Positions 56,541 through 64,000 of a stretch of DNA of 64,000 nucleotides are shown here, one piece after another; the first letter of the stretch is position 1; each line of letters begins with the position of its first letter. This stretch comes from Gaiellasilicea sp963765705 (GTDB lineage: Bacteria > Actinomycetota > Thermoleophilia > Gaiellales > Gaiellaceae), in the NCBI GenBank assembly GCA_963765705.1, contig CAVXXJ010000013.1:186001-250000 (forward strand), in the 5' to 3' direction. The notes below the pieces were generated by a model. It saw only the letters and a program-made list of their open reading frames with translations, did not search any database and was not told where the DNA came from. Both the position numbers and the translations under genes were made by a program.

Positions 56541-56786
56541 CCGGGACGGGCGGAGATCGCCCGCCGCGTCGACGAGCTCGCGGAGCAGCACTCGGGCCGC
56601 GACTTCGCGGACGCGATCCGGGCCTATTCGGAGACGCTCGACGAGCAGGCGCAGGCAGAGCTGAAGCAGATCGTGCTCGAGCGGGCGGCCAATTTCGACC
56701 AGGCGATCATGGAGCGGGTCGACGCGCGCGGCTGGTTCCGGCGGCAGTGGGACAAGGCCGCGCCACCACCGCCGCGCGACCGATGA
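56537..56786 (+). CDS. Small helical protein in the gcv operon
   Basis: About 82 residues after removing one extra G near 56553 (corrected start MTGTGEIARRVDELAEQHSG). The protein is helical and charged, with LDEQAQAELKQIVLERAANF and a Pro/Arg-rich tail, without Cys or membrane segment. ATG 56537 overlaps the gcvPB stop, so it is the last gene of the gcv operon. I do not recognise it. Its coupling to gcvPB suggests an accessory role for the glycine cleavage complex, which is inference. Confidence 0.6.
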
Positions 56787-56861
56787 GTTTCCGCGCGCCC
56801 GCGGTCTGAGCTACCAGGACGCTTAAACAGTTCTTCACCGCCTGGCAACGAACCCGAAAGG

Positions 56862-56867
56862 TAGGTT
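56862..56867 (+). promoter_or_regulatory. -10 box (TAGGTT) for the MMPL gene
   Basis: TAGGTT lies 8 nt before ATG 56876. No Shine-Dalgarno is present, consistent with a leaderless or nearly leaderless transcript. Confidence 0.4.
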
Positions 56868-56875
56868 GACCCCCG

Positions 56876-59030
56876 ATGGAGCGCCTGGCCTACTACGTCG
56901 CCCACCACCGCCGACTCGTGATCGGCGTCTGGATCCTGCTGACCGCCTTCGGAGGCTTCTCCGCCGGCCAGGTCGCCGACCGCTGGCTCGAGGACTTCTC
57001 GATTCCGGGCGCATCCGGCTACGAAGCCGACCAGCGCGCCCTCGCGAAGCTCGGCAACGGCGAGCTCTACCCGCGCGTGATCGTCTTCAAGGCCGACGGG
57101 GACGTGACGAAGGTGCCGGGCATCGAGGAGGCGATCGAGAAGACGGCCGCAGCGAATCCGGGCTCTCGCGTCAGCTCGTTCTTCAACACGGGCGACGACC
57201 TCTACGTCTCGGACGACCGCACGATCACGTTCGCGAACATCTACCCGGCCGGCACGTTCAGCTTCGAGCCGTTGAGCCTCGATCCGACGAAGGACGCGCT
57301 CGCCGCCGGCGTTGCCCGACGGTGTCGAGGGGTACGTGACCGGCATCGACGCGCTCTACGCCGAGTCGAGCGAGACAACCGAAGGCGGCGAGCCTCCGAG
57401 CATCCTCGTCGAGTTCCTGATCGGCGCTCTGGGGGCGCTCGTGATCCTGTTGTTCACGTTCGGCACGCTGCCGGCGATCGCGATGCCGCTGGTGGTCGCG
57501 ATCGCGTCGATCCTCAACACCTTCTCGCTGATCTGGCTGCTGACGTACATCACCGACGTCTCGATCATCGTGCAGTTCCTCGTCGCGCTGGTCGGGCTCG
57601 GTGTCGCGATCGACTACGCGCTGCTGATGATCTTCCGCTTCCGGGAGGAGCTGCGGCACGGCGCGGACCGCGACACGGCGATCCAGCAGACGATGAAGCA
57701 CGCGGGCCGCTCGGTGATCGTGTCCGGCTCGACCGTCGCCGTCGGGCTGCTGAGCATGATCATCCTGCCGCTGCCCTTCATCCGCTCGATCGGGATCGGC
57801 GGGATGCTGATCCCGGCCGTCTCCGTGCTGGCCGCGATCACCCTCCTGCCGGCGCTGCTGTACACGCTCGGACCGCGGGTCAACAGCCTTCGCGTGATGC
57901 CCAAGCGCCTCGTCGAGGGCAGCGACGACCCCGAGCATGGGTTCTGGAACAGGTGGGCGCACTTCGTCGTGCGCAGGCCGCTTCCGGTCGCGGCCGTGGG
58001 CCTCGTCGATCGTCGGGGCGCTGCTCTTCTACGGCGTCCAGCTCAACCCGGGCGACGCGCAGGCCAAGGACTTCCCCGGCGGTGGTCCAGGGCACCAGGG
58101 AGCTCAGGTGCTCCGCGACGCCGGGATCTCGGACGGCGTGCACAAGCCGTTCCAGATCGTGGTCGAGGGAGACGACGTGACACCGGCGCAGCTCGATCAG
58201 GTGGCGTCGAGGCTCGACGAGACCGAAGGGATCGCCGGCGCCGCGGCCGTCCCGGACGCGCGCGCCGACGGCCTCGCGCTCGTCGAGGCGTACTCGACCA
58301 CCGACGGCTCGAGCCGGGATACGCGGCCGACGGTCACACGGCTGAAGGACGAGGTCGTGCCGGAGCTCGAGAACGAGCTGGGCGGGCCGCAGGTGACCCT
58401 CGCCGGGCTGCCGACGTCGGAGCGGGAGTTCATCGACGCCGTCTACGGCAACTTCGCGTACGTGCTCCTGTTCGTCGTCGTGCTCACCTACATCCTGCTG
58501 ATGCGTGCGTTCAGATCGGTGCTGCTGCCGCTCAAGGCCGTGATCCTGAACCTCGTCTCGCTCGGCGCCGCCTACGGGATCATCGTCTTCATCTTCCAGA
58601 AGGGGCACGGCGCGGAGGAGATCTGGAACGTCCCCGCCACCGACTCGATCATCTCCTGGATCCCGCTGATGATCTTCGCGTTCCTGTACGGGCTCTCGAT
58701 GGACTACGAGGTCTTCATGCTGACCCGGATGCGCGAGGCCTACGACGAGACGGGCGACACGAATCAGGCGATCGCGCTCGGGCTCGCGCGGACGGGCAAG
58801 CTCGTGACGAGCGCGGCGCTCGTGCTGATGTTCGCGTTCTTCGTGCTCTCGACGAGCCCGGTACGGACATCAAGCAGTTCGGGATCGGCCTCGCGGCCGG
58901 GATCATCTTCGACGCGACGGTGATCAGGGCGCTGCTCGTGCCCTCGATCATGCGCCTGATGGGCGACTGGAACTGGTGGATGCCGGCCGGGCTGGCCCGG
59001 ATCCTCCGCGTCCAGCCGAGCTCCGCCTGA
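56876..59030 (+). CDS. MMPL/RND-family membrane transporter
   Basis: About 717 residues in two similar halves, each with one leading helix, an extracytoplasmic domain and a five-helix bundle. LVALVGLGVAIDYALLMIFRFREEL in half 1 and LIFAFLYGLSMDYEVFMLTRMREAY in half 2 carry the D-Y pairs for proton relay, as in MmpL3-type proteins. FQIVVEGDD and VTLAGLPTSEREFIDAVYGN lie in the second porter domain. Extra bases near 57310 and 58003 and a missing base near 58860 break the frame. The substrate is unknown; MMPL proteins usually export lipids or hydrophobic compounds. Confidence 0.9.
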
Positions 59031-59068
59031 AACGCGTCCCGAGCACGGCGTGCGACGATGCGCATGCC

Positions 59069-59579
59069 GTGCTCGGGAGCTTCGATGCCGCCGACTTCGA
59101 CCGCGCCGTCGCGCTCGTCAGCGTCGAGGCGTCCCCGCAGTCGCTCGTCGAGCGGCTCGGGCTCGACTGGGAGTACCTCGAGTGGCTCGCAGTCGACGCC
59201 TCGGCAGCGGTGCTGGGCGAGCAAGCGGAGGAACGGGGCGTCGTCGTCTCGTACGGCGGCGAGGCGTTCACGGCCGGGTTCCTGATCGGCGTCCACCTGC
59301 GCGAGGAGCTCAGGCTCGAGGTCGCCCTGCTCGCCGCTGCGGTCGACGCCGTGCAGGAGCGCGGGCCGGCACGCCGTGATCGCGGACCACTGCGACCTGG
59401 CGAGCGTCGCGCGGCTGGAGACCGTCTACTCGGACGCGCTCGTCGAGTCGATGGCGGTCGCCGAGGAGGAGCGCGAGGCGCTGCGCTCGCCGGTGACGCG
59501 CATCTTCGAGGCGGGCCTGGCCGTCGGGCTGGAGCTCGGGTCAGGCGGCGACGGCGACGCCGGCCCGGAGCAGCCCTAG
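59069..59579 (+). CDS. Hypothetical helical protein
   Basis: About 169 residues with one extra base near 59368. GTG 59069 begins VLGSFDAADFDRAVALVSVE; later WEYLEWLAVDASAAVLGEQA and AFTAGFLIGVHLREELRLEV suggest a mostly helical cytoplasmic protein. No Cys pairs, HExxH or nucleotide motifs. It follows the MMPL gene by 38 nt on the same strand and overlaps the end of the next minus-strand gene by 4 nt. Function unknown. Confidence 0.5.
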
Positions 59580-60204
59580 CCGCTCGAGCACGCGCTCGAG
59601 CTCGGCGGCGAGCGGCGCGAACTCCGCCGACGGCCAGACGAACATGTCGTCGCCGTCGAGCAGACCCTGCAGGTGGCCTTGTAGCCAGGGATCGCGTCGA
59701 CCGCGTCAGCACGGTCTGCGCATAGCTGCGCGCCCAGACCTCCTTGGCGGAGTCGAAGTAGCGCCGCCGCGACCGGCTCGAGCCTGCCGGCGCCCGCGAG
59801 GGCAGCTCTGCGGCCGCGGCGCGCCAGTCGTGCGAATGCCTCGTGGTGGCCGGACGCCCAGGACGGGCCCGAGCGCGGCACCGAGCTGGTGGTCGACGAA
59901 GTGGCCGACCTCGTGCAGGAAGCTGAGCGCGACCCGCCCGTGCCGCCGTGAGACGCGCAGGTCGACGGGATCGCCCTCTCGCAGCCGGTAGCAGCCGGCC
60001 TGGCTCGTCGTCGACGTCGGGCGGACGGGAACCGGCTCGAGGTCGGAGTGCAGCACGTGCAGCGCGTCGGCCGCTGCGAGCGCACGGGCCAGCTCGGGGT
60101 AGAGCGGGCTGCGCCGTGGAAGCCGCAAGAGCTCGGGCAGCGGGCGCAGGCGCGGCTCGCCGGAGCGGGTCACGGTCGCGGGATGCCTGCGTCTGCGCGC
60201 GCAT
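59576..60204 (-). CDS. Putative zinc metallopeptidase-like protein (HEVGHFVDH), frame-broken
   Basis: About 205 residues assembled over four or more frame breaks. The centre reads VALSFLHEVGHFVDHQLGAALG, a zincin-type HExGH helix with a following Asp, then HEAFARLAR and YFDSAKEVWARSYAQTVL, where a Glu could be the third ligand. This order resembles peptidase-like domains found in phage and polymorphic proteins. ATG 60204 has TAGCGT at -12 to -7, so a leaderless start is likely. Divergent from another HExxH-type gene. Substrate unknown. Confidence 0.6.
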
Positions 60205-60249
60205 GCATTCACGCTACGGCTCCGGGCGGACGAAGCCGATACCCCATTC

Positions 60250-60929
60250 GTGCGGTTCTTGCTGATCCTGATGATCCCCGTGATGCTCTTCTCCGCCTGG
60301 CAGTTCGTGCGCCGGGAGGAGAACGAGAACCGGCTGGCGCTCGTCGCCAGCGAGGTCGCCCTGCGCGACGTCGACGTCAGCTGCCCCGGCTTCTGGACGC
60401 GGCTCGTCGAGATCACGCCGAACGCCGGCTGGGTCGACTTCGACGAGCACGGCCGGCCCAGCGACGAGACGAGCCTCTCGGCGACGACCTGCCGTGGGCT
60501 CGAGCGCGTCTGGCGTGGCGACCAGACCTCGTTCGGCTGCCTGCTCGGCGGCGGCTGCAGACGAGGACACGCTGCGCGCGGTCTTCGGCATCGTCACGCT
60601 CGCGCACGAGTCGTGGCACCTCCGTGGGATCGCCAGCGAGGCGCTGACGCAGTGCTACGCCGTCCAGACGACCGAGCGCGTCGCGCGGCGAGCTCGGCGT
60701 CCCGCCCGGGACGCGCATCTGATCGCGCTTCGCGTCGCCGCCGACGACGCCGCGATGTCCCCCGGCGAGTACCACTCCCCGAGTGCCGTCCCGGCGGCGC
60801 CTACGACCGGCACCCGGAGACGTCTGCTCACCCGTCGGTGTCGCCGCTCCGGGGCGGCGACAAGCAGGTGGAGGCGGCAGCGCTCGTCCCCGAGCGCGCT
60901 GGGTTGCCTCGACATCCATGCACGGCTAG
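60250..60929 (+). CDS. Membrane-anchored HExxH-type protein of unknown function, frame-broken
   Basis: The N-terminus is a signal anchor (FLLILMIPVMLFSAWQFVRR). An extracytoplasmic region with paired Cys (VDVSCPGFW, TTCRGLERVW, SFGCLLGGGC) follows. The segment GIVTLAHESWHLRGIASEAL with TQCYAVQTTERVARELG shows a HExxH motif and a downstream Glu that could complete a zinc site. Breaks near 60555, 60690, 60705 and 60781. The C-terminus cannot be fixed; 60929 is the approximate limit before rlmN. Divergent from another peptidase-like gene. Confidence 0.6.
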
Positions 60930-60931
60930 GA

Positions 60932-61914
60932 TCAGCGGCGAGCGCGGCGAGCTGGCCGCACGCGGCGGCGATGTCGCGGCCGCGCGTCAGCCGCACCGTC
61001 GACGGGATGCGTGCGCGGTCGAGCACGTTCTTGAAGGCGGCGATCGCCGCGCGCGAGGAGCCGTCGTAGAACCCGGTCGGGTTGTACGGGATCAGGTTCA
61101 CCTTGAACACCTTCGGATCGAGCAGCGCGGCGAGCTCCTTCGCCCGCTCGGGCGAGTCGTTCACGCCGCCGAGCATCACGTACTCGACGAACACCTTCCG
61201 CCGCCGCAGCGCGAAGTAGCGGTGGCACTCGGCCAGCACCTCCGGGAGCGGGAAGCGGTCGTTCACCGGCATCAGCTCCGAGCGCAGCCGCGGATCGGCT
61301 GCGTGGATCGAGAGCGCCAGCCGGATCGGCTGCTCGACCTCGTCGACGAAGCGCCTCAGGCCGGGCATCCAGCCGACGGTCGAGATCGTCGTGCGGCGGT
61401 GCGTGATCCCGACGTCGGGCAGCCGCAGCGCGGCCGCGTACACCTCGTCGAAGTTGAGGAACGGCTCGCCCATCCCCATGAAGACGAGGTGGTTCACCGG
61501 CTCGAGCCGCCGGAAGTGCAGCACCTGGTCGAGGATCTCGGACGCCTTCAGGTTGCGGCCGAACTTCATCGCGCCCGTGGCGCAGAACGTGCACGTGAGC
61601 GGGCAGCCCGACTGCGAGGAGACGCAGATCGAGCGGCGGCCGTCGCGGTAGCGCATCAGCACCGCCTCGACCGGATGCCCGTCGGCGGTGCGGAAGAGCG
61701 CCTTCACGGTGCCGTCCGCGGACTCCGCCTCGTCCTCGACCGAGAGCGTCGAGAAGGGGACGGCGTCCGCGAGCTCGTCGCGCAGCGCGCGCGGCAGGTT
61801 CGTCATCTCGTCGTAGCCGGCGACGCCGCGCGCGGCCCACTCCCACACCTGGCGGGCGCGGAAGGCGGGCTCGCCGCGGACGGCGAGGGTCTCGTTCAGA
61901 GCGGTCAGATCCAC
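60932..61914 (-). CDS. rlmN: 23S rRNA (adenine2503-C2)/tRNA methyltransferase, radical SAM
   Basis: Methylates A2503 of 23S rRNA (and A37 in some tRNAs). The radical SAM cluster motif is GCPLTCTFCATG. FMGMGEPFLNFDEVYAA, STVGWMPGLRRFVDE, LALSIHAADPRLRSELMPVN, YVMLGGVNDSPERAKELA and RLTRGRDIAAACGQLA with the catalytic Cys near the end are all present. About 327 residues, short of the usual 350. A missing base hides the stop; TGA 60932 is the likely end. GTG 61914 has TACCTT at -12 to -7. Confidence 0.93.
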
Positions 61915-61920
61915 GCGTTC

Positions 61921-61930
61921 AAGGTAGCTT
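61921..61930. promoter_or_regulatory. Bidirectional leaderless -10 element
   Basis: AAGGTAGCTT: TAGCTT for the aldolase (GTG 61938, 7-nt spacing) and TACCTT for rlmN (GTG 61914, 6-nt spacing) share TA. Confidence 0.6.
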
Positions 61931-61937
61931 CTCGCCT

Positions 61938-62973
61938 GTGATCGACCTTCGCTCCGACACCGCCACGCGGCCCACCGCCGGCATGCGCGCCGCGATCGCC
62001 GCGGCGGTCGTCGGCGACGAGCAGAAGCGCGAGGACCCGACCGTCAACGAGCTGGAGGCGCGGGCGGCGCGGCTGCTCGGGCAGGAGGAGGCGATCTTCC
62101 TTCCGACGGCGACGATGGCGAACCAGATCGCTCTGCGCCTGCACACCGAGCTCGGCGACGAGCTCGTCGGCGAGGAGAACTGCCACGTCTTCATCTCCGA
62201 GCTCGGCGGACCGGCCGATTCACTCGGGCGTCGTCACCCGCGGCCTGCCGGGCGTCGCCGGACGCTTCAGCGCCGACCAGGTCCGCGCCGCGTACCGCGT
62301 CCCGGCGATCCACTCGCCGCGCACGCGCGTGCTCTGGGTCGAGAACACGCACAACGCGAGCGGCGGCCGGATCTGGCCGCTCGAGGAGATCGGCGAGCTG
62401 CACGCGGTCGCGCTCGAGCTCGACCTGCGCTTCCATCTCGACGGCGCGCGGCTGCTGAACGCCGCCGTCGCGACCGGGATCGACGCCGCCGAGATCGGCG
62501 GCCGCTTCGACACCGTCACGCTCTGTCTCTCGAAGGGTCTCGGTTGCCCGCTCGGCGCCATCCTGGCCGGGCAGTCCGAGGTGATGGGGAACGCGCGCCG
62601 CATGAAGCACCTCTTCGGCGGCGCCATGCGCCAGGCCGGGATCATCGCCGCCGCAGGCGTCTACGCGTTCGATCACCACATCGACCGGCTCGCCGACGAC
62701 CACCGCCGCGCGAAGCGGCTCGCGCTCGGGCTGGCCGAGGCCGGGCTCGCCGTCGATCCCGATCGCACCGAGACGAACTTCGTCCAGATCGACGTCGCGC
62801 CGCTGACGAAGGAGGACGCGATGGCGCTCCTGGCCGAGCAGGGCGTCGGCCTCTCGGCCACGATCCACCCGACCGTGCTCCGCGCCGTCACGCACCTCGA
62901 CGTCACCGACGAGGACATCGACGGCGCCCTCGAGGCGATCCCGAGAGCCCTGGGAGCCCGTGTCCGCGCCTGA
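61938..62973 (+). CDS. L-threonine aldolase-family PLP enzyme
   Basis: Cleaves beta-hydroxy amino acids such as threonine to glycine and an aldehyde; the glycine could feed the nearby gcv system. IDLRSDTATRPTAGMRAAI, EEAIFLPTATMANQIAL, ENTHNASGGRIWPLEEI, FHLDGARLLNAAVATG and the PLP Lys in TLCLSKGLGCPLGAIL are diagnostic. One extra base near 62217 breaks the frame. About 344 residues. GTG 61938 is leaderless by geometry. The end overlaps the next gene by 14 nt. Confidence 0.9.
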
Positions 62974-64000
62974 GGCTCTCCTCGAGGAGCTGAGCCGGAA
63001 GCTCGCGGCCGCCCAGGCCGAACAGCGGATGCCGTCGGTGAGCGCGTCGGTCTTCCGGGGCGACGAGCTGGTCTGGCAGCAGGCGCTCGGGCTCGCAGAC
63101 GTCGAGGCCGGCACGGCGGCGAGCGCGGACACGCAGTACCGGATCGGCTCGATCACGAAGACGTTCACGGCGGTCGGGATCCTCCAGCTGCGCGACGCGG
63201 GCGAGCTCTCGCTCGACGATCCGCTGACGACGTACCTCCCCGAGAGCGCGCACGGCCCGACGCTCGGGCGGATGCTCGCGCACTCCTCGGGTCTCCAGCG
63301 CGAGCCGCCGGGCGAGATCTGGGAGACGATGCAGGCTCCCTCCCGCGAGGAGCTGCTCGCCGGGACCGCCGACGCGGAGCAGGTGCTCGACCCGGGATCG
63401 TGGTGGCACTACTCCAACCTCGCGTTCGCGCTGCTCGGCGAGGTCGTCGCCCGCGCGCACGGCGGCACGTGGGAGGAGGCGCTGCAGGCGAACATCCTCG
63501 ACCCGCTCGGGCTCGCGCGCACGACGCCGGACGCGGTCGACCCGGCCGCGCGCGGCTACTTCGTCGAGCCGTACAGCGACGCGGTCCAGGCTCGAGCCCG
63601 AGCTCGATCTCGGCGGCGCCGGCGCGCTCGGCAAGCTCTGGTCGACGACGGGCGACCTCGCGCGGTGGGGAGCGTTCCTCGCGGCCGGCGACGACCGCGT
63701 CCTCAAGGCCTCGACGCTCGAGGAGATGGCGCACGTGCGCGCGATGGTCGACCACGAGGGCTGGAAGCTCGCCTGGGGGACGGGGCTCGAGCTCTACCGC
63801 TCCGGCGACCACGTCTTCGCCGGCCACGGCGGCGCCATGCCCGGCCACCTCGCGGGTCTCGCGGTCAACCGCAAGACCAAGATCGGCGCGGCGGTGCTCA
63901 CGAACACGGGCGCCGGCGCCTCGCCGGAGAAGCTCGCGCTCGACCTCGCCGTCGCGGCGATCGAGGCGCTGCCGGCGGCGGCGGAGGCGTGGCAGACCGG
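62960..64000 (+). CDS. Serine hydrolase, beta-lactamase class C/PBP4* family (3' end beyond window)
   Basis: Starts at GTG 62960 within the aldolase end. The N-terminus (residues 1-24) is helical without a signal peptide, then MPSVSASVFRGDELVWQQAL. The catalytic S-x-x-K is in YRIGSITKTFTAVGILQL, and the Y-x-N is in WWHYSNLAFALLGEVVARA. HGGAMPGHLAGLAVN gives the third motif (HxG type). One extra base near 63591 breaks the frame. At least 345 residues are visible and the frame is open at the window edge. Likely an esterase or D-aminopeptidase-like hydrolase in the cytoplasm. Confidence 0.85.
   Translation, partial: MSAPEALLEELSRKLAAAQAEQRMPSVSASVFRGDELVWQQALGLADVEAGTAASADTQYRIGSITKTFTAVGILQLRDAGELSLDDPLTTYLPESAHGPTLGRMLAHSSGLQREPPGEIWETMQAPSREELLAGTADAEQVLDPGSWWHYSNLAFALLGEVVARAHGGTWEEALQANILDPLGLARTTPDAVDPAARGYFVEPYSDAVQARARARSRRRRRARQALVDDGRPRAVGSVPRGRRRPRPQGLDARGDGARARDGRPRGLEARLGDGARALPLRRPRLRRPRRRHARPPRGSRGQPQDQDRRGGAHEHGRRRLAGEARARPRRRGDRGAAGGGGGVADR

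Overview
This is a very GC-rich window from a bacterial chromosome, most likely an actinobacterium of the Thermoleophilia type (Gaiellales or Solirubrobacterales-like; the class is an inference). Supporting signs are a complete dcw cell-wall/division cluster with a meso-diaminopimelate-type MurE, a split glycine decarboxylase (gcvPA/gcvPB), many GTG and TTG starts, long chains of 4-nt GTGA/ATGA gene overlaps, and many apparently leaderless genes whose only promoter signal is a TANNNT -10 box about 6-7 nt before the start codon. I see no tRNA, rRNA, CRISPR, insertion sequence or prophage, and no gene-free stretch over 300 bases.

Layout. 1-5300: zinc-ribbon proteins, an aldehyde dehydrogenase divergent from a thiolase, a LysR regulator and a 3-hydroxyacyl-CoA dehydrogenase (acyl-CoA metabolism). 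5411-8509: a secreted protein in an apparent operon with an OmpR-type two-component system. 8536-15210: queA, an ankyrin protein, tgt, yajC and a fused secDF (queuosine tRNA modification and protein export). 15257-17231: small proteins. 17228-26256: carAB, divergent from argCJBDRF, with repeated GCATA motifs between them (arginine synthesis). 26253-31100: a CPA1 antiporter, an ABC1/UbiB kinase, a Kelch protein and an orphan response regulator with a degenerate receiver. 31137-33980: znuACB divergent from zur across a Fur-type operator. 34145-37163: ogt with an ECF sigma factor, a PfkB kinase and a winged-helix protein. 37175-51998: mraZ-rsmH-ftsL-ftsI-murE-murF-mraY-murD-ftsW-murG-murC-murB-ftsQ-ftsZ, with a four-repeat MraZ operator at the front and a terminator at the end. 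52016-56786: gcvT-gcvH-gcvPA-gcvPB plus a small gene. 56876-64000: an MMPL transporter, unknown genes including two zinc-peptidase-like proteins, rlmN, a threonine aldolase and a partial serine beta-lactamase-family gene.

Data quality strongly affects reading. Most genes carry one to several single-base frame breaks, overwhelmingly one extra base, and at least a dozen of them are an extra G turning GGC into GGGC. Homology continues across each break, so these look like systematic read or consensus errors. I give each such gene as one CDS spanning its true ends. Gene ends inside damaged stretches are approximate.

The most interesting observations are: (i) four divergent gene pairs whose leaderless -10 boxes share the same TA, as ANNNTANNNT; (ii) a dispersed, nested palindromic element present twice (zur/ogt and gcvT/gcvH) with a conserved hairpin core showing a compensatory base-pair change, one copy placing the gcvH Shine-Dalgarno in its closing stem; (iii) another long inverted repeat over the start of ftsQ; (iv) a compact CarB lacking the allosteric MGS domain and part of the oligomerisation domain; (v) a single-chain SecDF; (vi) a response regulator that has lost its phosphorylation residues; (vii) a divergent pair of uncharacterised HExxH-type proteins.
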